This document shows positions 1-7,441 of a stretch of DNA of 22,576 bases, piece by piece. How positions within the stretch are numbered: position 1 is the stretch's first letter; the number at the start of each line of letters is the position of its first letter. Location of the stretch: NCBI GenBank assembly GCA_905215015.1, contig CAJMOS010000043.1, forward strand, positions 1-22,576, read 5' to 3'. A program made the position numbers and the translations under genes. Under the pieces are notes generated by a model. The model ran no database searches. It saw only the letters and a program-made list of their open reading frames with translations, and was not told where the DNA came from. This DNA comes from an uncultured bacterium. GTDB taxonomy: Bacteria; Spirochaetota; Spirochaetia; Sphaerochaetales; Sphaerochaetaceae.

Positions 1-1052
1 ATGTAAAAAAGGCATTTCCCTCTTATGGAGGTGCAAAAGAATTCTATGCAGTGAATGGTATAGATTTATCAATCAATCCAGGCGAACTGGTGACATTGCT
101 AGGTCCATCGGGGTGTGGAAAAACCACTACTCTGAGAATGCTTGCTGGTTTTGAGATTCCTACTGAAGGCAATATCATCATTGGTGGTAAGGATGTGACC
201 AATATTCCCCCTAATAAGAGAAATATTGGTATGATGTTCCAAAGTTATGCTCTGTTTCCACATCTCGATGTATATGACAACATCGCCTACGGTCTCATCA
301 TCCAGCGTCGCCCCAAAAAAGAAATCGACCAACGAGTTCATGAGATGGCAGAACTGATGCAGATAAGTGATTATGTCGATAGAATGCCAAACGAAATTTC
401 TGGTGGACAGCAACAACGCGTTGCTCTAGCCCGAGCTATCATTGGAGAACCTCAAGTTCTGCTTTTTGATGAACCGCTCTCTAATCTGGATGCAAAACTT
501 AGAGAGTATATGCGAGATGAACTTCGAAAAATCCAGAAAAATGTGGGAATCACTAGTATGTATGTGACCCATGACCAGTCTGAGGCAATGGCAATCAGCG
601 ATCGCGTTGTCATTATGAAAGCTGGAAAAATTGAGCAACAAGGCACTAGCAAGGATATTTATTCCAATCCTATCAACAGTTTTGTGGCCAACTTCATGGG
701 AAAGGCTAATTTTGTAAAAGTTGAAACTTTCTCAAAACAGACGAGCTCAGATATTGCATTGGCTACGATTTTGGGAAAGACAATGCCTATCAAGTTCGCA
801 TCGGGATTTGAAGGTGGTGTTTGTCTAATTAGGCCAGAAGATATCTCCTTCGATTCGGAAGGTGAGTTGGAAGCACGTGTTGTCCGAAGTTCGTATTTTG
901 GTAGTTCAATCGAATATGAACTCGTGATGCCTACGGGAGAACACCTGGTCAAAACCGAATCAGCTGATACGGAGCATATTCATGCGGAGGGATCCGCGGT
1001 AAAGGTTCGTTTTGCTACAAAAAGACTGAGACTTCTTCCAGAAACTAGGTAA
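1..1052 (+). CDS. ABC importer ATP-binding protein, PotA/FbpC/UgpC type (5' end outside window)
   Basis: This is the cytoplasmic ATPase of a solute importer. The reading frame is already open at base 3 and no plausible start is needed at the GTG at 51, so the gene begins before the window. Visible motifs in order are Walker A GPSGCGKTTT, Q-loop MMFQSYALFPH, signature ISGGQQQRVALARA, Walker B VLLFDEPLSNLDAKLR and H-loop YVTHDQSEA. A C-terminal part of about 100 residues follows, matching the TOBE-type domain of this subfamily. These ATPases serve polyamine, iron(III), phosphonate, glycerol-phosphate or sugar-phosphate importers, and sequence alone does not choose between them. The phosphatase gene starts 4 bases after the stop, so the two are surely co-transcribed. 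Coding is AT-rich compared with the rest of the window (line 601-660 has 23 G+C of 60). The permease and binding-protein genes should lie upstream. Confidence 0.93.
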   Translation, partial: VKKAFPSYGGAKEFYAVNGIDLSINPGELVTLLGPSGCGKTTTLRMLAGFEIPTEGNIIIGGKDVTNIPPNKRNIGMMFQSYALFPHLDVYDNIAYGLIIQRRPKKEIDQRVHEMAELMQISDYVDRMPNEISGGQQQRVALARAIIGEPQVLLFDEPLSNLDAKLREYMRDELRKIQKNVGITSMYVTHDQSEAMAISDRVVIMKAGKIEQQGTSKDIYSNPINSFVANFMGKANFVKVETFSKQTSSDIALATILGKTMPIKFASGFEGGVCLIRPEDISFDSEGELEARVVRSSYFGSSIEYELVMPTGEHLVKTESADTEHIHAEGSAVKVRFATKRLRLLPETR

Positions 1053-1056
1053 ATAT

Positions 1057-1895
1057 ATGAGCCAATTTGATGAATTTCTTTTGAAGGCGGAGGAAGCTGC
1101 TAAGAAAGCTGGGGCATTTGTTCGTGACCATAGCCATGATAGACACAACATCCAAAAAAACAGAAATATGATTTTGTAACCGAATCAGATACAGGAAGTG
1201 AACAGATTATCAGGAATTTCTTATCCCATGCATTTCCTGGGCATCTGTTCTTTGGAGAAGAAGAAGTTTCTGCCTCTCCTAAGCCAGAGGACCAGATTAT
1301 TGCTCAGTTCCCTAAAGGAGCCTACATTTGGGTGATTGACCCTATCGATGGAACAACCAATTTCATTAGGGGAATTCCTTCATATGCCATTTCCATCGCT
1401 TTGATGAGAGATGGAGAAATTCTTGTAGGGGTTGTATATGACCTTTCTCTTAATGAACTCTATGCTGCTGCGAAGGGATCCGGGGCATTTTGCAATGGAA
1501 AGCCAGTTCATGTTACGCAAACAGACCGATTAGAGGAGTTCATCATCTCCACCAGTTTTCCTGCAGCGGATATTCTCGCACGAGAGAAAGTGCTAAAAGA
1601 AATCGAAAAACATGAGACTAAATTCAATTCTCTTCGTATCTGGAATTGCGCTTCTCTGGGGGTTGTCAACGTTGCATGTGGAAGAGTGGATGCACATATT
1701 GAGATTGGCATCCATCTCTGGGATTTTGCTGCAGGGGCTTTGATTGTCCAAGAAGCTGGAGGAACATTCACGGATATCGATGGTATGCCGTTCCATGCCT
1801 ATCAAAAGCATGTATTAGTATCGAATGGAAAACTTCATGCTGGTTTTGTTCATACATTATTGTCAGATGGGTTCGCCAGTTCACCAAATACATAG
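1057..1895 (+). CDS. Inositol monophosphatase family protein, frameshifted at an A7 run
   Basis: The product would be a Mg-dependent phosphatase acting on inositol phosphate, a sugar phosphate or a related phosphomonoester. Reading starts at ATG 1057 (MSQFDEFLLKAEEAAKKAGAFVRDHS) and would stop at TAA 1177. The remaining family homology continues in the -1 frame, from CAG 1161 (QKYDFVTESD) to TAG 1893-1895. Joined, the protein is about 279 residues, a normal length. All core motifs are intact: VTESD, GEEE near 1254, WVIDPIDGTTNF with the metal-binding aspartates near 1335-1364, and WDFAAGALIVQEAGG near 1719. The frame changes in CAA AAA AAC (1153-1161). One missing A in a homopolymer, a true mutation, or recoding could each explain it. 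It sits 4 bases behind the ABC ATPase gene and shares its AT-rich composition. A role in dephosphorylating the imported solute is an inference from context. Confidence 0.85.
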
Positions 1896-2086
1896 CAAAA
1901 GAATATATGTGGTGGAGCAAGGCGGAAGATGTCCTTGGCTAGTACGTTATTGATGAAGGTGGTGCCATCTTCCTCACAGGAGAAGTCGATTCCCCTCTCC
2001 TGGGGGAGCAGGACATCCCACGAGGGGAGCATTCGCGCGAATTCCGCGCGTTTGTGGGCATTGCCACTCGCTAGCATGATTTCCAT
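1850..2086 (-). pseudogene. rdgB: Truncated XTP/dITP pyrophosphatase (RdgB/HAM1) remnant
   Basis: Intact RdgB hydrolyses non-canonical purine nucleoside triphosphates to monophosphates and is about 190-205 residues long. Here the start is typical: MEIMLASGNAHKRAEFARML, with the family's N-terminal SxNxxK-type substrate-binding segment (ASGNAHKRAEF), then an EDGTTFINNVLAK segment matching the family's E-x-G-x-T-F-x-x-NA-x-x-KA motif. Resemblance fades after about residue 51 (near base 1934), and the frame closes at 78 residues. The catalytic aspartates normally found about 20 residues further on (DDSGL) are absent. The gene therefore lacks most of its catalytic domain and is very probably dead. 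It starts 3 bases after the stop of the 314-residue protein gene, so it was the last gene of the clp operon. The truncation coincides with the switch to AT-rich DNA on its left. Confidence 0.75.
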
Positions 2087-2089
2087 ATG

Positions 2090-3034
2090 CTACTCAAGAT
2101 AGTCCTTTGGCGTGAGCACGTCCAGAGCATCCCGCATGGCATGTCTCCATGTCGTGATGCTGTGGTGGATCGAGCTTGTCGTCACGCCGAGAATCTGGCC
2201 GAGCTGTGAACGGGAGATGAAGATGCACTTCCGTTTTTCCAGCTCTTCAAGATTTTTTCTCCAGGCCGACAAGTTGAACTGGTATCGGGTTTGGATTTTC
2301 TTTCGGGATTTTTTCCTTGTGGTCTCCGTGATTTTCCTTCGGTAGCAATTGATTTGGAAGAAACGGAAACCGATCCGTTCAAGATGGGCGTTGTATGCCT
2401 TCCGCTTGTTGAAAAGTAGTTGGTCGAGCGCGGCTAGGAAGTCGGTCAGAAGATGTTCCTCGCATCCCAAAAGCCTGCTTAGCAGAGAGGTGTGGTGCGC
2501 GAGCGCGTAGGAGGGGTCCAAGGCGCAGGAGAGCAGCAGGCCTCGCCTGCAGGTATCCTGATGGAGGGACGCCAGCAAGGTCTGGATGGCGGGGTCGCGC
2601 CCTTGTGCGGTTGTCGGCCCTTGGCCGAGCAACGTCTGGTAGACAACAGGAAACTCGTCCTGGCGATACAGCGTTCCGCCACAAAGTTCCTCTGCATGCC
2701 CTTGGTAATGCATATGTGGCGCGGAGACAAACAGGATGTTGCGACGCCTCCCTTCCTCTTCGTACATCATTTGCCGGAACGGTATGATGCGCTTGCGGAT
2801 GATGCACATGATGTAATATCCGTAGTTTGTCTTCGGAACGAACATGTCGATATAGCGGTCAATCGAGCCCTCGCAGTACAGCAGGAAGGAGGAGCAGTGT
2901 TCCTCCTGTATCAGGTGGTATTTGTAGGGCAGACGGTAGAAAAGCTCCATCGTCTTCTGACGGACCTGTACACGCAAGGCTTCATCCTCCGGGTGTTGCT
3001 GGCACCTAAGGACAAGCAGGGAAAGTGCATCCAT
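2090..3034 (-). CDS. Uncharacterised 314-residue protein with C-terminal helix-turn-helix, possibly sigma-like
   Basis: I do not recognise a named family. ATG 3034 has GGAGG 8 bases upstream. The N-terminal third (about residues 25-95) is aromatic and helical-looking, with YGYYIMCIIRKRIIPFRQMM, and its pattern loosely resembles sigma-factor region 2. The middle (about 95-225) has no clear motif. A very basic segment rich in Lys and Arg follows (around YRRKITETTRKKSRKKIQTR). The C-terminal 45 residues include ISRSQLGQILGVTTSSIHH, which fits a DNA-binding helix-turn-helix. No signal peptide or membrane segment is seen, so it should be cytoplasmic. It lies 43 bases after the DHH phosphoesterase gene and just before the rdgB remnant, at the distal end of the tig-clpP-clpX operon. 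A regulator is a reasonable guess. A sigma factor is only a hypothesis. Confidence 0.75.
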   Translation of the reverse strand: MDALSLLVLRCQQHPEDEALRVQVRQKTMELFYRLPYKYHLIQEEHCSSFLLYCEGSIDRYIDMFVPKTNYGYYIMCIIRKRIIPFRQMMYEEEGRRRNILFVSAPHMHYQGHAEELCGGTLYRQDEFPVVYQTLLGQGPTTAQGRDPAIQTLLASLHQDTCRRGLLLSCALDPSYALAHHTSLLSRLLGCEEHLLTDFLAALDQLLFNKRKAYNAHLERIGFRFFQINCYRRKITETTRKKSRKKIQTRYQFNLSAWRKNLEELEKRKCIFISRSQLGQILGVTTSSIHHSITTWRHAMRDALDVLTPKDYLE

Positions 3035-3077
3035 AGAAAACCTCCAGGTGTCCTATGGATTGCAAAGGTGATGCCAA

Positions 3078-4061
3078 TTATTTTGTGAGGAACAACTCTA
3101 CTTGCCGCAAAAAGTTGTCGCGGGTGGTGAAAAGATCGCCCTTCACGGTGAAGCCGCTGGCGTGCACATGGCCGCCGCCACCGAAGAAGGCTGCAACCCG
3201 TCCCACGTCGATGGTGCTGTCGTGGCTGGCTCTCAGACCGGCCTCGACCGTGCCGTCTTCCTTTTCCTTGAAAAGGGCGACCGCCTGTACCCCGGCGATG
3301 GAAAGCATCTGGCTGTAGAAAAGGTCGCTCGGTTTGTCGCAGAGGAACTTTTCCTTGTCCTTCAGCCACGTGTACGTGACCATCACCTTGCCGTCAAGGT
3401 AGGATTCCGCCCGGTCTATCAGGATCCCAAGGTATTTGATGAAGGAGAGGCTTTTCCCTCCATTGATCTGCATGTAGACCTGGTTGGGGGATGCTCCCTT
3501 GGCGACCAGGCGGGAGACCGAATCGAGGGCCTCGGCCTGGTCGGGCTGCAGAAAGCGGAAGAAGCCGGTGTCGGTTGCGAATCCGAAGAAAAGCTGTTTG
3601 GCCGCTTCTTCCGGAATCCCGATCTGGAGTGTCTCGAAAAGATGCTGGACGAGCAGGGTGGTGGAAGGAGAGTCCGGGACGATATACAGGTCTTGTCCCC
3701 AGCGTATTCCGCTCGCGTGGTGGTCGATGACAATGACGTGCAGGTCTTTCACCTGCTCGTACAAGGTGCCGATCCGGTCGCTGGTGGAACAGTCCACAAT
3801 CACGACGGTCGGTTTTCCTGCCAGATACGCTTCTGGAATCTGGTCGGCAAACCGGCCTCGCAAGGATTGGATTTCCTGCCGTTCGAAAGGACCGACGTTG
3901 GCAAGCAACACCTGCTTGCCGAGCGCCTTGAGAAGGAATTCCATCCCCAGCTCGCTGGAGATACAGTCCCCATCCGGACTCTTGTGCCCGATGACGATAA
4001 AGGAGCTGTCCTCCTTGAGATGGGTGAGGATCCCTTGCGGGATGGGCGGGAAGAGGCTCAC
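3078..4061 (-). CDS. DHH/DHHA1 family phosphoesterase, NrnA-like (oligoribonuclease / pAp phosphatase)
   Basis: This 327-residue protein belongs to the family that degrades nanoRNAs of 2-5 nucleotides and in many members dephosphorylates pAp, using two Mn ions. The metal ligands are in place: H26 and the D30-G-D32 pair of motif I, D90 in VDCSTSDR, the D113-H114-H115 triad of motif III, and D164 in FATDTGFF. A DHHA1 domain follows, ending in the glycine-rich GGGGHVHASG substrate loop near residue 293. The length is normal for NrnA-like proteins (310-340). Its ATG overlaps the clpX stop in an ATGA, so translation is coupled to clpX. That places RNA-end recycling in the same transcript as protein quality control. 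Family assignment is firm. The exact substrate (nanoRNA, pAp or cyclic-dinucleotide product) is not certain. Confidence 0.9.
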   Translation of the reverse strand: MSLFPPIPQGILTHLKEDSSFIVIGHKSPDGDCISSELGMEFLLKALGKQVLLANVGPFERQEIQSLRGRFADQIPEAYLAGKPTVVIVDCSTSDRIGTLYEQVKDLHVIVIDHHASGIRWGQDLYIVPDSPSTTLLVQHLFETLQIGIPEEAAKQLFFGFATDTGFFRFLQPDQAEALDSVSRLVAKGASPNQVYMQINGGKSLSFIKYLGILIDRAESYLDGKVMVTYTWLKDKEKFLCDKPSDLFYSQMLSIAGVQAVALFKEKEDGTVEAGLRASHDSTIDVGRVAAFFGGGGHVHASGFTVKGDLFTTRDNFLRQVELFLTK

Positions 4062-5302
4062 AGAGCGATCTCCTTCCCATCCGTTCCGATAATCCTGGGA
4101 TTCTTGTGGTCGAGGACCGACTCGCGGGAAACGATGACCTGCTTCACATTCGGAATCGAAGGAATCCGATACATGATATTCATCATCATCCCTTCGACAA
4201 TGGACCTGATGCCACGGGCTCCGGTGTTCTGCTCGATTGCCTTCTGGGCGATCGCATCCACCGCGTCGTCATCGAAAACCAAGTCGATGCCGTCGATCTT
4301 GAAGCTCTGCTGGTATTGCTTGAGCACCGAGTTCTTCGGTTCGGTAATGATCCTCTTCAGGTCTTCCTTGTTCAGGTTGTCCAGCGCGACATGGATGGGC
4401 AATCTGCCGATGAACTCGGGAATCAGGCCGAACTTGATCAGGTCGTCGGGAACAAGCTGCGCGTACAAGTCGTGAAGGCTCCGTTTGGAAGCATCCTCGA
4501 CCTTGGCGCCAAAGCCCATGGAATGGGTGCTGACACGTTTCTCGATCACCTTGTCCAAACCAACGAAGGCTCCTCCGCAGATGAAAAGGATATCCTTGGT
4601 GTTGATGCGGATCATCTCCTGGTTCGGATGCTTGCGTCCACCCTGTGGCGGAACCGAAGCGATCGTCCCCTCGATGATCTTCAGGAGCGCCTGCTGCACG
4701 CCCTCGCCGCTGACGTCGCGGGTGATGGAAGGGTTCTCACCCTCCTTCTTCGCGATCTTGTCGATCTCATCGATGAAGATGATGCCATGCTCCGCCGCGG
4801 CGACGTTGTCGTCCGCGTTCTGGATCAGCTTCAGCAGGATGTTCTCGACATCCTCGCCAACGTAGCCGGCTTCGGTGAGCGTGGTGGCGTCGGCGATGGC
4901 GAAAGGCACCTGGAGCTTGCGGGCAAGGGTGCGGGCAAGCAGCGTCTTTCCGGTTCCGGTCGGGCCCACCATCAGGATGTTGGACTTCTCCATCTCGGTA
5001 TCAAGCTTCTTCTCGTACTTCACCCGCTTGTAGTGGTTGTAGACCGCCACGGCAAGAATCCGTTTGGCCTCGTCCTGGCCAATCACGTACTGGTCCATGA
5101 ACTCCTTGAGTTCCTCGGGAGTAGGGATTTTCTCGGGAAGGGTATCGGTGGCTGCACCCTGCATTGCGGGATCCTCGCGGAGCATCTCCTCACAGATCTT
5201 CACGCATTCGTCGCAGATGGCCACCCCCGGCCCGTTGATCAGACGTTTCACATCCTTGATGCTCTTTCCGCAGAAAGAGCAGACTTGCTGGTTGCGTGCC
5301 AT
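4058..5302 (-). CDS. clpX: ClpX, ATP-dependent unfoldase subunit of ClpXP protease
   Basis: ClpX recognises tagged proteins, unfolds them with ATP and feeds them into ClpP. At 414 residues the protein has normal length. The N-terminal zinc-binding domain has C8, C11, C30 and C33. The AAA+ core shows Walker A GPTGTGKT (113-120), pore loop GYVG (146-149), Walker B IIFIDE (174-179), the RKH loop (223-225) and the sensor-2 arginine in GARG (361-364). The ClpP-docking IGF loop appears as MGF at 262-264, a mild variant that should still dock in the hydrophobic ClpP pocket. The ATG shares one base with the clpP stop (TGATG), and the 3' end overlaps the DHH gene by 4 bases, so the operon is tightly coupled. 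Identity is certain from motifs and neighbours. Confidence 0.98.
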   Translation of the reverse strand: MARNQQVCSFCGKSIKDVKRLINGPGVAICDECVKICEEMLREDPAMQGAATDTLPEKIPTPEELKEFMDQYVIGQDEAKRILAVAVYNHYKRVKYEKKLDTEMEKSNILMVGPTGTGKTLLARTLARKLQVPFAIADATTLTEAGYVGEDVENILLKLIQNADDNVAAAEHGIIFIDEIDKIAKKEGENPSITRDVSGEGVQQALLKIIEGTIASVPPQGGRKHPNQEMIRINTKDILFICGGAFVGLDKVIEKRVSTHSMGFGAKVEDASKRSLHDLYAQLVPDDLIKFGLIPEFIGRLPIHVALDNLNKEDLKRIITEPKNSVLKQYQQSFKIDGIDLVFDDDAVDAIAQKAIEQNTGARGIRSIVEGMMMNIMYRIPSIPNVKQVIVSRESVLDHKNPRIIGTDGKEIAL

Positions 5303-5898
5303 CAGTTCCCCCTACGCATGACGCTGTCGACGATTCCGTACTCGACGGCATCCTGGCTCGTCAGATAGAAGTCCCGCTCCGTATCCGCTTGCAACGTCTG
5401 CAGGTCCTTGCCCGTGTGGCGGGCTAGGATGTCGAGCGTAAGGCGCTTGATGCGTTCCATTTCGGCGGACTGGATACGGATATCCGTCTCCTGCCCCTCG
5501 ACGCTTCCCCAGGGCTGGTGGATCATCACCCGCGCGGAGGGAAGTACGTACCGTTTGCCCTTGGCCCCACCCGCGAGAAGGATGGCCGCCATGCTGGCGG
5601 CCTGTCCCATGCAGATGGTCTGGACGGGGGACTGGAGGTATTGCATCGTATCGTAGATCGCCAGTCCTGCCGTCACACTGCCTCCCGGGCTGTTGATGTA
5701 GAGACTAATGTCCTTCTTCGGGTCCTCGGACTCCAGGAACAGCAACTGTGCGATGACCAGGTCTGCCGTGGCGTCGTTGATTTCCCCGTCGAGAAAGACG
5801 ATGCGATCCTTGAGCAGGCGGCTGAAAATGTCGTACGAACGTTCTCTGACACCGTTCTGCTCAACGACCATCGGGATGTACGATTGCATCCGTTCCAT
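5302..5898 (-). CDS. clpP: ClpP, serine protease subunit of ClpXP
   Basis: This is the tetradecameric serine peptidase that degrades substrates delivered by ClpX. It has 198 residues, the usual size. The catalytic triad is S102 (in GQAASMA), H127 (in MIHQPWG) and D176 (in TERDFYLT), each offset by five from the E. coli numbering. The oxyanion strand NSPGGSV is at 69-75. The start used is MERMQSYIPMV at 5898, 15 bases after the tig stop, with AGGAG about 11 bases upstream. The second Met (residue 4) is an alternative. The short N-terminus before YIPMVVEQ suggests the usual small propeptide or axial loop. It lies between tig and clpX, the order common in bacteria. Confidence 0.98.
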   Translation of the reverse strand: MERMQSYIPMVVEQNGVRERSYDIFSRLLKDRIVFLDGEINDATADLVIAQLLFLESEDPKKDISLYINSPGGSVTAGLAIYDTMQYLQSPVQTICMGQAASMAAILLAGGAKGKRYVLPSARVMIHQPWGSVEGQETDIRIQSAEMERIKRLTLDILARHTGKDLQTLQADTERDFYLTSQDAVEYGIVDSVMRRGN

Positions 5899-5913
5899 TG
5901 CTTCTGTGGCTCC

Positions 5914-7278
5914 TTATTTCGCCGCTTCGGTTGCCGCCTGTCCGTTGACGTAGGCGTCGAAGCTCATCTCCTTGTCCGGGGTGAAGGTGTTGTTCGCCTC
6001 GAGGAAATCGCTGACCTTGTTGAACTTGAGGTCCTCTTCGAGCAGGGTGCGGTAGTACTTCTTCTGATTCTCGTCAGTGACATCCTTCAGCTGCTCTTTC
6101 TCTGCCTTCTCGAGTTCCTCCGGAGAGACGGTGAAGTTCTCCTTCTCCTTGATCTTGTCCATCACCAGCTGCACGCGCAGGGTCTTCTCGGCATCGGCCT
6201 TCCACTCGTTCTGGAGGGCGGCCTTGTCCTTCTGCTGGAAGGAGAGGAATTTCAGGACCTGGTCCTCGGAAAGGCCGGTCTGCCTGATATAGTTGCTCCA
6301 GTCGCGGTCCAGCTCGAGGTCGACCATGCTCTGCGGCAGGTCGATCTTGACGTTCTTGGCCAGCTCGTCGGCGATCTTGTCGAACTTCTCGTCGGAAAGC
6401 TTGTCGGCAAGCTGCTTCTCAAGCTTCTCGCGGGTGGCCTTGGTCAGGTCGGCGACGGTCTTGTATTCTTCCTTGATGTCCTGAGCGAACTCGTCGTCCA
6501 GGGCGGGGACGTCCTTGACCTTGACACTCTTCAGCGTGACCTTCAGGGTGACGGTCTTGCCCGCCAGGTCGGCGGTCTTGAACTCTTTCGGATAGTTCTT
6601 CTCGATCGTCTTGGTCTCACCGACCTTCATGCCGGCGACTTCCTTGTCGATCTCGTAGTAGTTGTAGCCGGAGCCGAGGGTGAAAGTGAAGTCCTTGCGC
6701 TCGCTGGCCTTGACTTCCTTGCCGTCCTTGTCCAGCTCGACATAGTCGATGTTGACGATGTTGCCGTCTTCCGCGACACCATCCTTCTTGTCGACGACCA
6801 TGGCGTTCTGCTCGCGAAGCTTGTCCAGCTCCTTGGCCACGTCGGCGTCGGTAACCTTGACGTTGGGGATGGTGAGCTGCATGCCGGTGTACTGGGGAAG
6901 CTCGAACTGCGGCTTGACATCATATTTGACGGTGAAGGTCACGTCGGTATCCTTCTTGAACGGCAACAGCTTTTCCTCGTCCTGCAGCACGGGGGTGCAG
7001 TAGGGAAGCGGCTTCTGGGCATCATCCAGCTTCTCCAGCTCTTCCTTCAGGAATGCCTCCATGGTGTCGAAGGTGGTTTCGGTGCGAAGAGACTCGCCGA
7101 ATTTCTTTTCCAGAACGGAAGCGGGGACATGGCCTTTGCGGAAGCCCGGAATCTGCGCGTTCTTCACATACTTGGCCAAAGACTTCTGATAGTCTTCCTC
7201 GATTCTGGCGGCGGGAAGGGTCAGCGTCAGCTCAACGCTGGAATTCTCAAGCGCCTTGATGTTCTTTGCATCGCTCAT
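5914..7278 (-). CDS. tig: Trigger factor, ribosome-associated chaperone
   Basis: Trigger factor binds the ribosome exit tunnel and shelters nascent chains. The frame is open from 7302, but ATG 7278 is preferred. AAGGAA lies about 7 bases before it, and the product then begins MSDAKNIKALENSSVEL, like other trigger factors (454 residues). The N-terminal domain carries the ribosome-binding signature PGFRKGHVP near residue 46. An FKBP-like middle domain spans roughly 150-245 (NIVNIDYVELDKDGKE through LKVTLKSVKVKDVPALDDEF). A long Lys/Glu-rich helical C-terminal domain completes the chaperone arms. It is the first gene of the clp operon and is preceded by a consensus-like promoter at 7383-7411 and a leader of about 100 bases. 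Confidence 0.97.
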   Translation of the reverse strand: MSDAKNIKALENSSVELTLTLPAARIEEDYQKSLAKYVKNAQIPGFRKGHVPASVLEKKFGESLRTETTFDTMEAFLKEELEKLDDAQKPLPYCTPVLQDEEKLLPFKKDTDVTFTVKYDVKPQFELPQYTGMQLTIPNVKVTDADVAKELDKLREQNAMVVDKKDGVAEDGNIVNIDYVELDKDGKEVKASERKDFTFTLGSGYNYYEIDKEVAGMKVGETKTIEKNYPKEFKTADLAGKTVTLKVTLKSVKVKDVPALDDEFAQDIKEEYKTVADLTKATREKLEKQLADKLSDEKFDKIADELAKNVKIDLPQSMVDLELDRDWSNYIRQTGLSEDQVLKFLSFQQKDKAALQNEWKADAEKTLRVQLVMDKIKEKENFTVSPEELEKAEKEQLKDVTDENQKKYYRTLLEEDLKFNKVSDFLEANNTFTPDKEMSFDAYVNGQAATEAAK

Positions 7279-7331
7279 ATACATTTCCTTTTGTCTCAAC
7301 AAGAGACGATGAAATTTGGTGACTCATTCAG

Positions 7332-7353
7332 GTGCGTGCGCACATAAACGCAC
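7332..7353 (-). other. Hairpin in the tig leader
   Basis: The predicted leader of the tig mRNA contains the inverted repeat GTGCGT and ACGCAC with a 10-base loop, inside which GTGCGCAC is itself a palindrome. It lies roughly 25-45 bases after the predicted transcription start and about 55 bases before the tig start codon. There is no T-tract, so it is not a terminator. An mRNA stability or translation-control role is possible but unproven. Confidence 0.4.
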
Positions 7354-7355
7354 AC

Positions 7356-7396
7356 CACTTCCACGTGAGTGTAGCGCTACCCATTATATGGAAGTG
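7356..7396. promoter_or_regulatory. Nested dyad over the tig transcription start, candidate operator
   Basis: Arms CACTTCCA (7356-7363) and TGGAAGTG (7389-7396) are perfect inverted repeats. Between them lies the perfect 10-bp palindrome GTAGCGCTAC (7371-7380). Both symmetries centre within half a base of 7376, the predicted start point, and the outer right arm abuts the -10 element. This layout fits a repressor operator. It does not match the CIRCE or CtsR sequences I know, so the regulator is unknown. Confidence 0.45.
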
Positions 7397-7411
7397 AAAT
7401 GGCTGTGTCTA
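7383..7411 (-). promoter_or_regulatory. Promoter of the tig-clpP-clpX operon
   Basis: On the minus strand, -35 TAGACA (7406-7411) is followed by a 17-base spacer and a perfect -10 TATAAT (7383-7388). The predicted start is near 7376, giving a leader of about 100 bases before the tig ATG at 7278. This is the best sigma-70-type promoter of the minus-strand operon. Confidence 0.75.
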
Positions 7412-7441
7412 CAATTGTCTCTGGGGAATCTTAGACCCATT

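Noticed and set aside
3102..4475. 457-residue plus-strand frame opposite the DHH gene and the 3' end of clpX
   Set aside because: It is an antisense shadow of intact, motif-bearing genes.
5518..7347. 609-residue open frame on the plus strand opposite clpP and tig
   Set aside because: It is a shadow of the well-conserved tig and clpP genes and shows only Leu/Val/Gly-biased text with no motif.
7331..7400. CIRCE or CtsR box at the clp promoter
   Set aside because: The symmetry is real but the sequence does not match the CIRCE half-sites (TTAGCACTC/GAGTGCTAA) or the CtsR repeat as I know them.
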